Assembly (NCBI RefSeq): GCF_035818615.1
Contig: NZ_JAYKZY010000002.1
Span: 1,180,501-1,244,500 of the forward strand
DNA: 64,000 nt
DNA from: Sphingobium sp. CR2-8
GTDB taxonomy: Bacteria > Pseudomonadota > Alphaproteobacteria > Sphingomonadales > Sphingomonadaceae
Direction: 5' to 3'
The notes below the pieces were generated by a model. That model made no database searches and was not told the DNA's origin. It saw only the letters and a program-made list of their open reading frames with translations. Positions 8,856-17,731 of the stretch are shown piece by piece; position 1 is the first letter of the stretch; each line of letters starts with the position of its first letter. Position numbers and translations under genes: made by a program.

Positions 8856-11270
8856 ATGTCCGTTACCTCGATCCGTCTTTCCTCTCGCGCGGCGCTGCTG
8901 ATCGCGTGCGCCGCCGGGGCGCTGAGTGCGGCGCATGCGCAGGATGCGGCGGAGAGTGATGACAGCAGTAGCATCACCGTCACCGGCCGTCGTATTTCGC
9001 AGTCGGCCGAGGCGATCGGTGAGGATAAGGTCAGCAATGTCGTCGCGGTGACGCGCGAAGCGCTGCTGTCCGCGCCGTCGGGCATTTCGGGCCTCAAGAT
9101 GCTGGAGCAGTTGCCCGGCTTCAACGTGCAGACCGATGGCGCGCTGGGCCTCTATGAATTCGGCAACAGCGTCCAGACCCGCGCCTTCAACCTGGACCAG
9201 ATCGGCTTCGTGGTCGACGGCATCCCGACCGGGCGCAGCGACGCTTTCGGCGGCAGCCCGGTGTTCCGTTACGTCGACAATGAAAATCTGGGCGTGGTCG
9301 AAGCGGCCGTGGGCGCGGGCGATGTCGGCCTGCCCAGCTATTCGACGCTGGGTCCGGTGGTGCAGTATAACAGCATCAAGCCGCAGGAAGAGATGGGCCT
9401 GTTCGTGTCGCAGAGCTTCGGCGATTTCGACATGAAGCGCACCTTCATCCGCGCCAGCACCGGCCAGGTCGGCCCGTTCCGCGCCTATGTCAGCCGCACC
9501 AAGTTAAATTCTGACCTTTGGCGCGGGCCCGGAACGGTAGATCGCGAACATTGGGAAGGTCAGGTCCATGTCGACCTTGGCAGCGACAGTTGGGCACGGT
9601 TGAAATTCGTGTCTAACGACTTTTTCGACTATGATTCGCCTACTATCTCACGGGGCCAATATAATTGTACGGTCAGAAACGCGCTGGGCCAGTGCGGTCG
9701 TGATTTTGCCTATATCGAAAATGTGCCTAATACGACCGCCGGATTTGGGCCGACCGCGCCGGGCATCTATTATTCGAACAGCGCATATACCGCCGTGTAT
9801 AATCTGGCCATCAACGTGCGTAAGGACAAGCTGTACGGCGCCACTTTCCATGCCGGGATTGCCGATGGCGTGTGGGCAGAGTCGACCTTATATTGGGAAG
9901 ACAAGGATGGCTACGGCGTATCGCCCGACGCTTATGGCAGCACGACGCGCGGGACTACCGGGCCGCTGCTCAACAGCTTTTTACGCTACCGCTATCAGGC
10001 TGACGCAGGCCTTCCGGTTTTCGCGCCGAAGGGCGTGCAATATGGCCTGTCAGAGGTGGGCGGCGATCGCTATGGCATCACCACCAAACTGCATTGGGAA
10101 ATGGGCTTTAACACGGTCGAAACCGGCGTGTGGGCCGAAGTAGATAAATATCATCGTACCCAGGCTCGCTATAACACGCTGGATGGCGCGCCCGATGGCG
10201 CACCAAATCTGGACGAACTGGTCTATCTGCGCCGCGACTATCGGTCGAAGCGTGATACGCTTCAGGTATTCCTGAAAGACACGCTCAAGCTGGCTGAAGA
10301 TCGGCTGGTGCTCGACCTTGGGTTCAAGGGGCTCCTGATGGATTACGCCTATCGTGGCTATCGCGATTTCGACGACTATTATCGCACGACCGGCACCGGG
10401 ACCGCCACGACAGGGATTGCAGGCTATGGTCCGCAGTCAAACACCGCCCATTACCGGGATATGTTCCTGCCGATGGCGGGGCTGCTCTACAAGTTTGATG
10501 GCAGGACCCAGATGTTCGCATCCTACGCCGAAAATATGGCGTTGCCCAAGGGGATGGATGACATCTTCTCTGTCATCCGCCCGGGCGGCAGGCTGGTGCC
10601 GCAGCCTGCGCCCGAACGATCGAAGAATATGGAACTGGGCATCCGCACCAATCAGGGACAGGTCTATGCTTCGCTGGCGGCATTCTACACCAAATTCCAG
10701 AATCGTATCCAGTCAATCACCAGCTTCGTCCCAGGCGGCGGCGCATCGACCGAAACCTTCTTCCAGAATGTGGGTCGGGTGCGATCCTATGGCGTGGAAT
10801 TTGCCGGCACATACAAACCGTCGTTCCTGAACGGGCTGGGCTATGGTAATTTGAATGTCACTTACAACAACGCCAAGTTCAAGGATAACATAGCTGCGTC
10901 GACGCCGATCCTGATCGCCGACAAGTTTATTCCCGACAGCGCGAAGTGGATCGTCAGCGGCGGCGTGACCGTCGAACCGGCGACATGGCTGGTCGCCAAT
11001 ATCTCCGGAAGATATACTAGTAAGCGCTGGTCAACCTTCACCAACGCTGCTGGTTCCAGCGTGCCGGGCTTCACCGTGTTCAGCGCCTATGTCGATATCG
11101 GCGACGGCATCACCCTGGGCCCGGTCAAGGGCGTGAAGGCGCGGTTCAACGTCGATAATATCTTCGACAAGGACACGCTGTCTTTCATCTCGCCGACGGT
11201 AACGGGTGACGGCAATTTCCGTCCGCTCAGCCCACGCACCTTCCAGTTCACCATCTCGGGTGAAATCTGA
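8856..11270 (+). CDS. TonB-dependent receptor
   Basis: Outer-membrane active transporter of 804 residues. The signal peptide ends at AHA|Q (~residue 29), followed by a TonB-box-like SITVTG. A plug domain spans ~45-170 (EQLPGFNVQTDGALG; VVDGIPTGRSDAFGG), then a 22-strand barrel closing with the terminal FQFTISGEI. Start ATG 8856 with AGGGAG 6 nt upstream. Base composition is uneven: 9505 to ~11055 is near 50% GC with unusual codons, while the plug and the last strands are ~65-70%. The stop overlaps the M19 peptidase start (TGATG), which hints at a peptide-like substrate. The ligand is not known. Confidence 0.95.
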   Translation: MSVTSIRLSSRAALLIACAAGALSAAHAQDAAESDDSSSITVTGRRISQSAEAIGEDKVSNVVAVTREALLSAPSGISGLKMLEQLPGFNVQTDGALGLYEFGNSVQTRAFNLDQIGFVVDGIPTGRSDAFGGSPVFRYVDNENLGVVEAAVGAGDVGLPSYSTLGPVVQYNSIKPQEEMGLFVSQSFGDFDMKRTFIRASTGQVGPFRAYVSRTKLNSDLWRGPGTVDREHWEGQVHVDLGSDSWARLKFVSNDFFDYDSPTISRGQYNCTVRNALGQCGRDFAYIENVPNTTAGFGPTAPGIYYSNSAYTAVYNLAINVRKDKLYGATFHAGIADGVWAESTLYWEDKDGYGVSPDAYGSTTRGTTGPLLNSFLRYRYQADAGLPVFAPKGVQYGLSEVGGDRYGITTKLHWEMGFNTVETGVWAEVDKYHRTQARYNTLDGAPDGAPNLDELVYLRRDYRSKRDTLQVFLKDTLKLAEDRLVLDLGFKGLLMDYAYRGYRDFDDYYRTTGTGTATTGIAGYGPQSNTAHYRDMFLPMAGLLYKFDGRTQMFASYAENMALPKGMDDIFSVIRPGGRLVPQPAPERSKNMELGIRTNQGQVYASLAAFYTKFQNRIQSITSFVPGGGASTETFFQNVGRVRSYGVEFAGTYKPSFLNGLGYGNLNVTYNNAKFKDNIAASTPILIADKFIPDSAKWIVSGGVTVEPATWLVANISGRYTSKRWSTFTNAAGSSVPGFTVFSAYVDIGDGITLGPVKGVKARFNVDNIFDKDTLSFISPTVTGDGNFRPLSPRTFQFTISGEI

Positions 11271-12499
11271 TGCGGGCGGCATGGATGATGGGTGCGGCGC
11301 TGGCCGCACTGCTGCCGCTGGCGGCGCAGGCGGAAGCGCCGGTGGTGTCCAAGAAGGATTATCAACTGCACCAGCGTCTGCTGACGCTGGACAGCCATCT
11401 CGATACGCCCGCGTCGCTCGACCTGCCCGGCTGGTCGATCGATGAGGAACATGGCGTCCATAGCGACTATACCCAGGTCGACCTGCCCCGCATGAAGAAG
11501 GGCGGCCTGGATGGCGGGTTCTGGGCCATCTATACGGGTCAGGGGCCGCTTACGATCGAGGGGTTCCGCAAGGCGCGCGACTTCGCCCTGCTGCGCGGCA
11601 TGTCGATCCGGTCGATGGTGGCGGCGGACCCGGCCAATTTCGCGCTGGCGCTGGAAGCCAAGGACGCCGCACCGATCGCGGCGGCGGGCAAGCGGGTCGT
11701 CTATATGTCGATCGAAAACGCCTATCCGCTGGGCGAGGACGTGTCGCTCATCAAGACCTTCTACGACATGGGCGTGCGGGTGTCGGGCTTTGCCCATTTC
11801 GCGCATAACCAGTTTGCCGACAGTTCCACCGATCCGTCGAAGAAGCCGCGCTATGGGGGCCTCAGCCCGCTGGGCAAGGAACTGCTCAAGGAGATGAACC
11901 GGCTGGGCATCGTGCCGGATGCGTCGCACAGCAGCGATCAGGTGCTGGACGATCTGCTGGCGCTGTCGACCACGCCGATCCTGCTGACCCATTCGGGCTG
12001 CAAGGCGGTCTACGATCATCCGCGCAATATCGACGACGATCATCTCAAGGCCTTGGCGGCCAAGGGTGGGGTGATCCAGATGAACGCCTATGGCACCTAT
12101 CTGCGTGCGTCCAAGCCCAATCCGGAGCGGCAGAAGGCATTGATGGCGCTGTACGGGCAGATGCGCGAGGACGCCAAGATGTCGGCAGAGAAGCGCGCCG
12201 AACTGCTGGCCAAGCGGCAGGAGATCGACAAGCTCTATCCCGACACCGACCGGCCGACCTTCGACGATTTCCTGGCGCATATGCTGCATGCGTTGAAGGT
12301 CGTGGGACCGGACCATGTCGGTATCGGCGCGGACTGGGACGGTGGCGGTGGGGTGGTCGGCCTGGAGGATGTGGTCGACCTGCCCAAGATCACCGCCGCG
12401 CTGTTGAAGGCAGGCTATAGCGAAACCGATATCCAGAAAATCTGGTCCGGCAACCTGCTGCGCGTGCTGGCGGCCAATGAGGCGGCGAAGGGGAAGTGA
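11270..12499 (+). CDS. Membrane dipeptidase (peptidase family M19), exported
   Basis: Zinc dipeptidase of 409 residues with a signal peptide ending near AAQA|E, so periplasmic or membrane associated. M19 metal ligands are visible in LTLDSHLDTPASLD (HxD), SIENAYPLG (Glu), LTHSGCKAVYDHPRN (His, and later His/Arg) and the late HVGIGADWDGGGG (Asp). Its start overlaps the receptor stop by one base, so the two are one translational unit. It would cleave an imported dipeptide or D-amino-acid-containing compound. Confidence 0.93.
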   Translation: MRAAWMMGAALAALLPLAAQAEAPVVSKKDYQLHQRLLTLDSHLDTPASLDLPGWSIDEEHGVHSDYTQVDLPRMKKGGLDGGFWAIYTGQGPLTIEGFRKARDFALLRGMSIRSMVAADPANFALALEAKDAAPIAAAGKRVVYMSIENAYPLGEDVSLIKTFYDMGVRVSGFAHFAHNQFADSSTDPSKKPRYGGLSPLGKELLKEMNRLGIVPDASHSSDQVLDDLLALSTTPILLTHSGCKAVYDHPRNIDDDHLKALAAKGGVIQMNAYGTYLRASKPNPERQKALMALYGQMREDAKMSAEKRAELLAKRQEIDKLYPDTDRPTFDDFLAHMLHALKVVGPDHVGIGADWDGGGGVVGLEDVVDLPKITAALLKAGYSETDIQKIWSGNLLRVLAANEAAKGK

Positions 12500-12507
12500 G
12501 AGGGGCT

Positions 12508-12573
12508 GTTCCCCGGCGCAGGCCGGGGGCCAGTTTCAGGGCCTGAACTGGACCCCGGCCTGAGCCGGGGAAC
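12508..12573. repeat. Inverted pair of CCCCGGC-family palindromes
   Basis: Two inverted arms, each itself a CCCCGGC..GCCGGGG palindrome followed by CCAG / CTGG, separated by ~12 nt. The pair lies between the convergent M19 peptidase and HIBADH genes. It could act as a bidirectional terminator; there is no clear U run. Confidence 0.85.
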
Positions 12574-12588
12574 CACATGGTACAGGCG

Positions 12589-13473
12589 CTACTTCCCCTC
12601 CAGCATCTCGATCATCAGGGAGAAGTCGCGCCCGGCTTCTCCCTGGTTGGCGAGCATCTGGTAGAGCGCTTCGGCGGTATTGCCCATGGGCACCGATGCG
12701 CCGACCAGCGCGGCGGCTTCGGTCGCCAGCTTCAAATCCTTGAGCATCAGGCCGACGGCGAAACCACCCTGATAGCCATTGTCGGACGGCGATTGCGGGC
12801 CGACGCCGGGCACGGGGCAATAGCTGGTCGTCGACCAGCTCTGGCCCGACGATACGCTGCTGATATCGTAGAAGGTCTGGGGATCGAGGCCGAGTTTGCG
12901 GGCCATGGCGAAGCTTTCGCAGGTCGCGACCATCGTAGCGCCCAGCAGCATATTGTTGCAGATCTTGGCCGCCTGCCCATTGCCCGCGCCCCCGGCATGG
13001 ATCACCGCCTTGCCCATGGCGGACAGGATCGGCCTGGCCTTCGCGAAAGCCGCGTCCGCGCCGCCGACCATGAAGGTGAGGGTGCCGCCATTGGCCGCCG
13101 CGATGCCGCCGGAAACGGGCGCGTCGACCATCTCAAATCCTTGCGCCGTCGCGGCATCGCTCACGCGGCGGGCAGTGGCGACATCGATGGTGGAGCAGTC
13201 GAGAAACAGCGCGCCGGGCGTGGCCGCGCCGAATATCTGGTCGCTATAGACGCTTTCGACATGCTTGCCCGCAGGCAGCATCGTTACGACGGCATCGGCG
13301 CCAGAGGCGGCGTCGGCGGCGCTGGTGGCGCGGATGGCGCCATGGCCCTGCGCCTTCGCCAGCGCCTCTTCGGCCAAGTCGAAGGCGCGGACGGCATAGC
13401 CGTTCTTCAGCAGGTTGGCGGCCATGCCCCCACCCATATTACCAAGGCCGATGAAGGCGATCGTTTGGCTCAT
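12589..13473 (-). CDS. mmsB: 3-hydroxyisobutyrate dehydrogenase
   Basis: NAD-dependent enzyme of valine catabolism that makes methylmalonate semialdehyde. The 294-residue protein has the NAD-binding motif IGLGNMGGGMAANLLKNGY at the N terminus, the substrate-binding APVSGGIAAANGGTL, and the catalytic Lys in GAGNGQAAKICNNMLLGA. Length and motifs are typical. The two genes upstream on the same strand (hydrolase and acyl-CoA dehydrogenase) supply its substrate. A hairpin-rich gap of 125 nt separates it from them. Confidence 0.95.
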   Translation of the reverse strand: MSQTIAFIGLGNMGGGMAANLLKNGYAVRAFDLAEEALAKAQGHGAIRATSAADAASGADAVVTMLPAGKHVESVYSDQIFGAATPGALFLDCSTIDVATARRVSDAATAQGFEMVDAPVSGGIAAANGGTLTFMVGGADAAFAKARPILSAMGKAVIHAGGAGNGQAAKICNNMLLGATMVATCESFAMARKLGLDPQTFYDISSVSSGQSWSTTSYCPVPGVGPQSPSDNGYQGGFAVGLMLKDLKLATEAAALVGASVPMGNTAEALYQMLANQGEAGRDFSLMIEMLEGK

Positions 13474-13538
13474 TATCCTATCCTCTCCCGCTTAACTTCG
13501 CACATTTCCCGCTGATTTTGACATTATGTTACGTGGGC

Positions 13539-13602
13539 CTGATCCTATCGGAAAGGAGGCGCCCTGAATTTAGCGCCTGCCGCCGCGATAGGACAGGATC
13601 AG
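13539..13602. repeat. Imperfect inverted repeat with nested hairpin
   Basis: Arms CTGATCC/GGATCAG with TATCG/CGATA inside enclose a second small hairpin GGCGC..GCGCC. It overlaps the very end of the hydrolase gene and sits between it and mmsB. It could be a transcript-processing or attenuation structure, but this is only a fold seen by eye. Confidence 0.4.
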
Positions 13603-14687
13603 CCTGCGTCTATAAGGTCCGGCAGTGGGGTCCATCGCTTCTCCGGCGGCAGCGGTGCGAAGATGGCGTCGATCGTCGCATCATCGACCTGCTCCAGCGT
13701 CGGTGGATTCCAGCGCGGCGCGCCGTCCTTGTCGAAGATCACGGCGCGCACGCCCTCCACGAAATCGGGGCGGCGGATGACCGCGCAGGCAAGGGCGAAT
13801 TCCATCGCCATATTGTCCGCAAAGTCGGCCTTGCCCGCACCCTCGACCAGTTGGCGCAGGGCTACCTTGATCGTCTGGGGCGATTTGGTGGCGAGGACGG
13901 ACAATTGCTTGGTGGCCCATTCGCCGCCATCGGCGCGCAGCGCGGCGACGATCTGCTCGGCCTTGTCCGACGCGAACAGGCGATCGATGTCGGGGCGCGC
14001 CTCTTCCAGTTTGGAGGGGGGCGGTGGTTCGTCATTTTCCGCCAATATCTCGTCCAGCCCCAGCGGGTCGGCCAGGATGCGCGCCTTGATCGCGTCCAGC
14101 TTGTTGGAGGCGATATAGTGGGTGGCGATGCCCACCGCGACGCAATCCGCGCCGTCGATCCGCGCGCCTGTCGCCGCCAGCCAGGCGCCGACCCGGCCGG
14201 GTAGGCGGGGCAGGAACCAGCCGCCGCCCACGTCGGGGAACAGGCCGATACCGGTTTCGGGCATGGCGAAGGTCGTGCGTTCGGTCGCGACGCGGAAACG
14301 GGCGGGCAGGGAGAGGCCGACGCCGCCGCCCATGACGATGCCGTCGATGAAGGCGACGATCGGCTTGGGATAGACGAACAGCAGATGGTTCATCCGATAT
14401 TCGAGGGCGAAGAAGCGTTCGGCTTCGACACAGTCTGTCTTGGCGCTGTTGGCGATCAGGGCGATGTCGCCCCCTGCGCAAAAGCCGCGGGAGAGTTTGG
14501 GATCGCCGTCCGGGTCGGGGAAGTGGTCGATCATGACCGCGACGACGGCGTCATCCTCGCGCCAGGCCAGCAGCGCGTCGTTGATGGCTAGGCACATGTC
14601 CGGCGTGAGGGCGTGGATCGCCCTGGGCCGGTTCAGGCGGATGCGGCCGATAGTGCGGTCGATGAAGGTCAGGACTTGGTCGGTCAT
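13599..14687 (-). CDS. 3-hydroxyisobutyryl-CoA hydrolase
   Basis: Crotonase-family thioesterase of 362 residues that releases 3-hydroxyisobutyrate in valine breakdown. It is longer than hydratases and shows the family motifs RGFCAGGDIALI, DGIVMGGGVGLSLPARFRVAT and ETGIGLFPDVGGGWFLPRLPG with the catalytic Glu/Asp, followed by the extended C-terminal half. The order acyl-CoA dehydrogenase, hydrolase, HIBADH on the minus strand follows the pathway order. The enoyl-CoA hydratase step is not in this run; 7907-8686 could provide it. Confidence 0.93.
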   Translation of the reverse strand: MTDQVLTFIDRTIGRIRLNRPRAIHALTPDMCLAINDALLAWREDDAVVAVMIDHFPDPDGDPKLSRGFCAGGDIALIANSAKTDCVEAERFFALEYRMNHLLFVYPKPIVAFIDGIVMGGGVGLSLPARFRVATERTTFAMPETGIGLFPDVGGGWFLPRLPGRVGAWLAATGARIDGADCVAVGIATHYIASNKLDAIKARILADPLGLDEILAENDEPPPPSKLEEARPDIDRLFASDKAEQIVAALRADGGEWATKQLSVLATKSPQTIKVALRQLVEGAGKADFADNMAMEFALACAVIRRPDFVEGVRAVIFDKDGAPRWNPPTLEQVDDATIDAIFAPLPPEKRWTPLPDLIDAG

Positions 14688-14696
14688 TTCAATTCC

Positions 14697-14755
14697 GTTC
14701 GGTTCGAGCCTGTCGAGAACCCAGCGCCGGGTTCTCGACAGGCTCGAACCGAACG
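14697..14755. repeat. Inverted pair of CTGTCGA-family palindromes
   Basis: A perfect long inverted repeat with arms reading CGTTCGGTTCGAGCCTGTCG and its complement, separated by ~15 nt, between the acyl-CoA dehydrogenase and the hydrolase. It is a variant of the family at 2243, 28154 and 48346. Confidence 0.85.
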
Positions 14756-14777
14756 TTGGTAGAGAAGACAGGCATGA

Positions 14778-15917
14778 CTAACGCAACATATCCCGCGCCA
14801 CGATCATGCGCATGACCTGGTTGGTGCCTTCCAGGATGGAATGGACGCGCAGGTCGCGCCAGAAGCGTTCGATCGGATAGTCCATCAGATAGCCATAGCC
14901 GCCATGGAGTTGCAGCGCACGATCGACCACGGACGATCCGGTGTCGGTGGCGAAGCGTTTTGCCATCGCGGCGAAGCGCGTCTTGTCCGGCGCATTGTCG
15001 GTTACCTTGACGGCGGCGGCGTAGAGCAATGTGCGGGCAGCCTCCAATTCGGTCTGCATGTCGGCCAGGGTAAATTGCGTATTCTGGAAATCGGCGATCG
15101 ATTGGCCGAACTGCTTGCGATCCTTCGTATAACGGACGCTTTCATCGATACAGCGCTGCGCGCCGCCCAGCGAGCAGGCCCCGATGTTGAGACGGCCGCC
15201 GTCCAGCCCCGTCATCGCGATGCGGAAGCCTTCACCCTCCGCGCCGACGAGATTGTCTACAGGTACGCGGACGGCATCGAAATTCACCTGCGCGGTGGGT
15301 TGGCTGTGCCAGCCAAGCTTGCGCTCCTGCGCGCCGAAGCTGACGCCGGGCATGTCCTTTTCGATGACGAGGCAACTAATGCCTTTCGGGCCATCCTCTC
15401 CCGTGCGGACCATGACGACATAGACTTCATTCTCGCCGCCGCCGGATATGAACTGTTTGGAGCCGGTCACGACATAATGATCGCCGTCGCGGACCGCCTT
15501 CGTCTTGAGCGCGGCAGCGTCCGACCCCGCGCCCGCTTCGGTCAGGCAATAGCTGGCCATGCGCGTCATCGGCACCAAGTCGGGGAGATATCTGTCCTTC
15601 ACCGTCTGCGATCCGAAACGGTCGATCATCCAGGCGCCCATATTATGGATGGATATGAAGGCGCTGGTGGAGGGACAGCCATAGGCCATCGCCTCCATGA
15701 TGAGCGCGGCTTCCAGCCGACCAAGGCCGATGCCGCCCGATTCCTCCGACACATAGATGCCGCCAAAGCCGAGGTCCGCCGCCGCGCGGATCGTGTTGCG
15801 GGGGAAGATATGCTTTTCGTCCCATTCCGCCGCATGCGGGGTAATCGCATCGGCGGTGAAGCGCTGCGCCATCTCCTGGATCGCGCGCTGGTCCTCGGTC
15901 AGGTCGAACTGGCTCAT
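14778..15917 (-). CDS. Acyl-CoA dehydrogenase (isobutyryl-CoA dehydrogenase type)
   Basis: FAD-dependent acyl-CoA dehydrogenase of 379 residues. The FAD-binding motif is YCLTEAGAGSDAAALKTKA. The C-terminal block LHGGYGYLMDYPIERFWRDL with ILEGTNQVMRMIVARDML holds the catalytic-base region. GGAAGGAG precedes the ATG at 15917. Position in front of the 3-hydroxyisobutyryl-CoA hydrolase and HIBADH genes argues for isobutyryl-CoA as substrate, an inference from context. Divergent from the LysR-type gene, which probably controls it. Confidence 0.93.
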   Translation of the reverse strand: MSQFDLTEDQRAIQEMAQRFTADAITPHAAEWDEKHIFPRNTIRAAADLGFGGIYVSEESGGIGLGRLEAALIMEAMAYGCPSTSAFISIHNMGAWMIDRFGSQTVKDRYLPDLVPMTRMASYCLTEAGAGSDAAALKTKAVRDGDHYVVTGSKQFISGGGENEVYVVMVRTGEDGPKGISCLVIEKDMPGVSFGAQERKLGWHSQPTAQVNFDAVRVPVDNLVGAEGEGFRIAMTGLDGGRLNIGACSLGGAQRCIDESVRYTKDRKQFGQSIADFQNTQFTLADMQTELEAARTLLYAAAVKVTDNAPDKTRFAAMAKRFATDTGSSVVDRALQLHGGYGYLMDYPIERFWRDLRVHSILEGTNQVMRMIVARDMLR

Positions 15918-16019
15918 GCTCTCCTTCCGTCACGCCCTGTGCATGGCATGATCGCTTGTGGGTGGCCTTGTAGCAATGTTGCGTTATTGCCAGCAATGGC
16001 GAAGTTGTGCATGAACTCC

Positions 16020-16033
16020 CTGCAAATTTGCAG
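16020..16033. promoter_or_regulatory. Perfect 14-bp palindrome in the regulator/dehydrogenase divergent region
   Basis: CTGCAAATTTGCAG is a perfect palindrome 13 nt before the chosen regulator start and ~100 nt upstream of the acyl-CoA dehydrogenase start. A second short dyad, GCAATGTTGC, lies at about 15974. Position suggests autoregulation plus control of the divergent valine genes. Confidence 0.5.
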
Positions 16034-16046
16034 AGGGGGCGGGCGC

Positions 16047-16949
16047 TTGTTCGATTGGGACGATCTGCGGGTATTTCTGGCGGTCGCCCGCGCGCGCAAG
16101 GTCGCGCCCGCCGCCCGCGCGCTGGGGATCGATGCGACCACCATCGCGCGGCGGCTGGCGCGGCTGGAAAAGGCGATCGATGCCGAACTGTTCGAACTGG
16201 GCGCGGGGGAGCGGACGCTGACGGCGCGGGGCCAGGCGCTGCTGGGCCATGCGGAGGGGGCGGAAAGCGCGGCGCTCGCGGCGATGGAGGATGTGCAGCG
16301 GCAGGTACACAGGCTAGCCGGGCAGGTGCGCCTGTCGGTCGCCGAAGGGTTCGGGACCTGGGTGCTGGCGCCGGGCATGGGCGATTTCAACCGGCGCTAT
16401 CCGGGCATCCGGCTGGACCTGATCACCGCATCCGGTTTCCTCAACCCGTCCAACCGTGAAGCCGACATGGCGGTGATGCTGGGACGGCCGCAACGCGGGC
16501 GGCTGACGGTGCGGCGGATGGGGGATTATCGGCTGCATCTCTATGCGTCGCCAGCCTATCTGGAGCGCGCGGGCAGGCCCGCCACGTCGGCGGACCTGCG
16601 CGATCATGTGCTGGTCGGCTATGTGCCCGAATTCCTCTTTTCGCCCGAGCTGGATTATCTGGACGAGGTGGAGACGGGGCTGGAGGCTACGCTGCGATCG
16701 ACCAGCATCATCATGCAGCAGCGGATGATCGCCGACGGGGCGGGCATCGGCGTGCTGCCCGATTTCATCGCGCGGCGCGACCCCGGCCTGGTGCCGCTGA
16801 TGGCCGATCAGGTCGAAATTACGCGCAGTTTCTGGCTGGTGATGCATGGCGACCTGCGCAAGCTGGCGCGGATCGGTGCGGTCGCCGAATGGTTGCAGGA
16901 ACGCGTGGACATATTGTCGGGTCATCGCGATTTTCAGGGGGGTGGGTGA
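16047..16949 (+). CDS. LysR family transcriptional regulator
   Basis: DNA-binding regulator of ~300 residues. The N-terminal winged helix-turn-helix is FDWDDLRVFLAVARARKVAPAARALG with TTIARRLARLEKAIDAELF. A LysR substrate-binding domain follows (~90-290). I start it at TTG 16047 (LFDWDDLR) with AGAGGGGG upstream, because LysR proteins usually begin right at this block and the palindrome at 16020 would otherwise be inside the gene. In-frame ATGs at 15996 and 16011 are alternatives. Divergent from the valine-degradation genes it most likely controls. Confidence 0.9.
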   Translation: MFDWDDLRVFLAVARARKVAPAARALGIDATTIARRLARLEKAIDAELFELGAGERTLTARGQALLGHAEGAESAALAAMEDVQRQVHRLAGQVRLSVAEGFGTWVLAPGMGDFNRRYPGIRLDLITASGFLNPSNREADMAVMLGRPQRGRLTVRRMGDYRLHLYASPAYLERAGRPATSADLRDHVLVGYVPEFLFSPELDYLDEVETGLEATLRSTSIIMQQRMIADGAGIGVLPDFIARRDPGLVPLMADQVEITRSFWLVMHGDLRKLARIGAVAEWLQERVDILSGHRDFQGGG

Positions 16950-17042
16950 GGCCCGCTTCAAATTCGCTTTAAAGTCAATCGACGCCGCCCCTGGACCTCG
17001 CTAAGGGAGTCGGGATGGAAATAAGGCGGTCGCATTACGCTT

Positions 17043-17672
17043 ATGCAGCATAAGCCCAAGCGCAGCAGGGCGATCGCCCTGCCGAGCGGTGAATTTCGCG
17101 CCCGCGCCACCGAATATCTCGATTTTCTGGCCGCCTGGGTGAAGAAGCCGCGCCAGACCGCGTCGGTCGTTCCGTCCAGCCGCTACCTGGCCCGGTTGAT
17201 GGTCTCTCAGATCGATCCGCACGATGGCCGCGTGCTGGAACTGGGCGGCGGGACCGGGGTGTTTACCCGCGCGATCCTGGGCACCGGCCTGCCACCGGAT
17301 CATCTGGAAGTGGTGGAGATCAATCCTGCGTTCGCGCGCGGATTGCGTCGGCATTTCCCCCATGTGTCTATCCTGGAAACGCCTGCGCAGATCGTGTCGA
17401 CTGCGACGGCTGGCCTGCCGGGCGATTATCAGGTGGTGGTCAGCGGCCTGCCGTTGCTGGCGATGGATCGCTACATGCATTTCGACATATTGTCGGAATC
17501 GCTGCGGATGCTGCGTCCCGGCGGCAGCTTCGTGCAGTTCACCTATTCGATGCGCCCGCCGGTGCATCGCGACGTGATGGAGGCGCTGGGGCTGGACGTC
17601 ATGCGGGTCGGCCAGACCGTGCGCAATTTCCCGCCCGCCACCGTCTTCCGCTTTTCCCGGCGCGGCGAATAG
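17043..17672 (+). CDS. SAM-dependent methyltransferase, phospholipid N-methyltransferase (PmtA)-like
   Basis: Class I methyltransferase of 209 residues. The SAM-binding glycine loop is [16 protein letters not shown], with an acidic residue after strand 2 ([10 protein letters not shown]). The long helical N terminus [26 protein letters not shown] and the ending [17 protein letters not shown]...[13 protein letters not shown] resemble PmtA-type phosphatidylethanolamine methyltransferases and related rRNA-dimethylase-like proteins. Substrate assignment is from family resemblance only. It precedes the ABC transporter by 59 nt on the same strand. Confidence 0.75.
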   Translation: MQHKPKRSRAIALPSGEFRARATEYLDFLAAWVKKPRQTASVVPSSRYLARLMVSQIDPHDGRVLELGGGTGVFTRAILGTGLPPDHLEVVEINPAFARGLRRHFPHVSILETPAQIVSTATAGLPGDYQVVVSGLPLLAMDRYMHFDILSESLRMLRPGGSFVQFTYSMRPPVHRDVMEALGLDVMRVGQTVRNFPPATVFRFSRRGE

Positions 17673-17731
17673 GTTGCGTTTGGCCATCGGCCCCCTATCT
17701 TTGCCGCAACGCAAAAGGGGCAGAGCCATCC

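Noticed and set aside
15996..16046. In-frame ATG starts upstream of the LysR TTG
   Set aside because: They would put a perfect palindrome inside the gene and add residues that LysR proteins do not have; kept only as alternatives.
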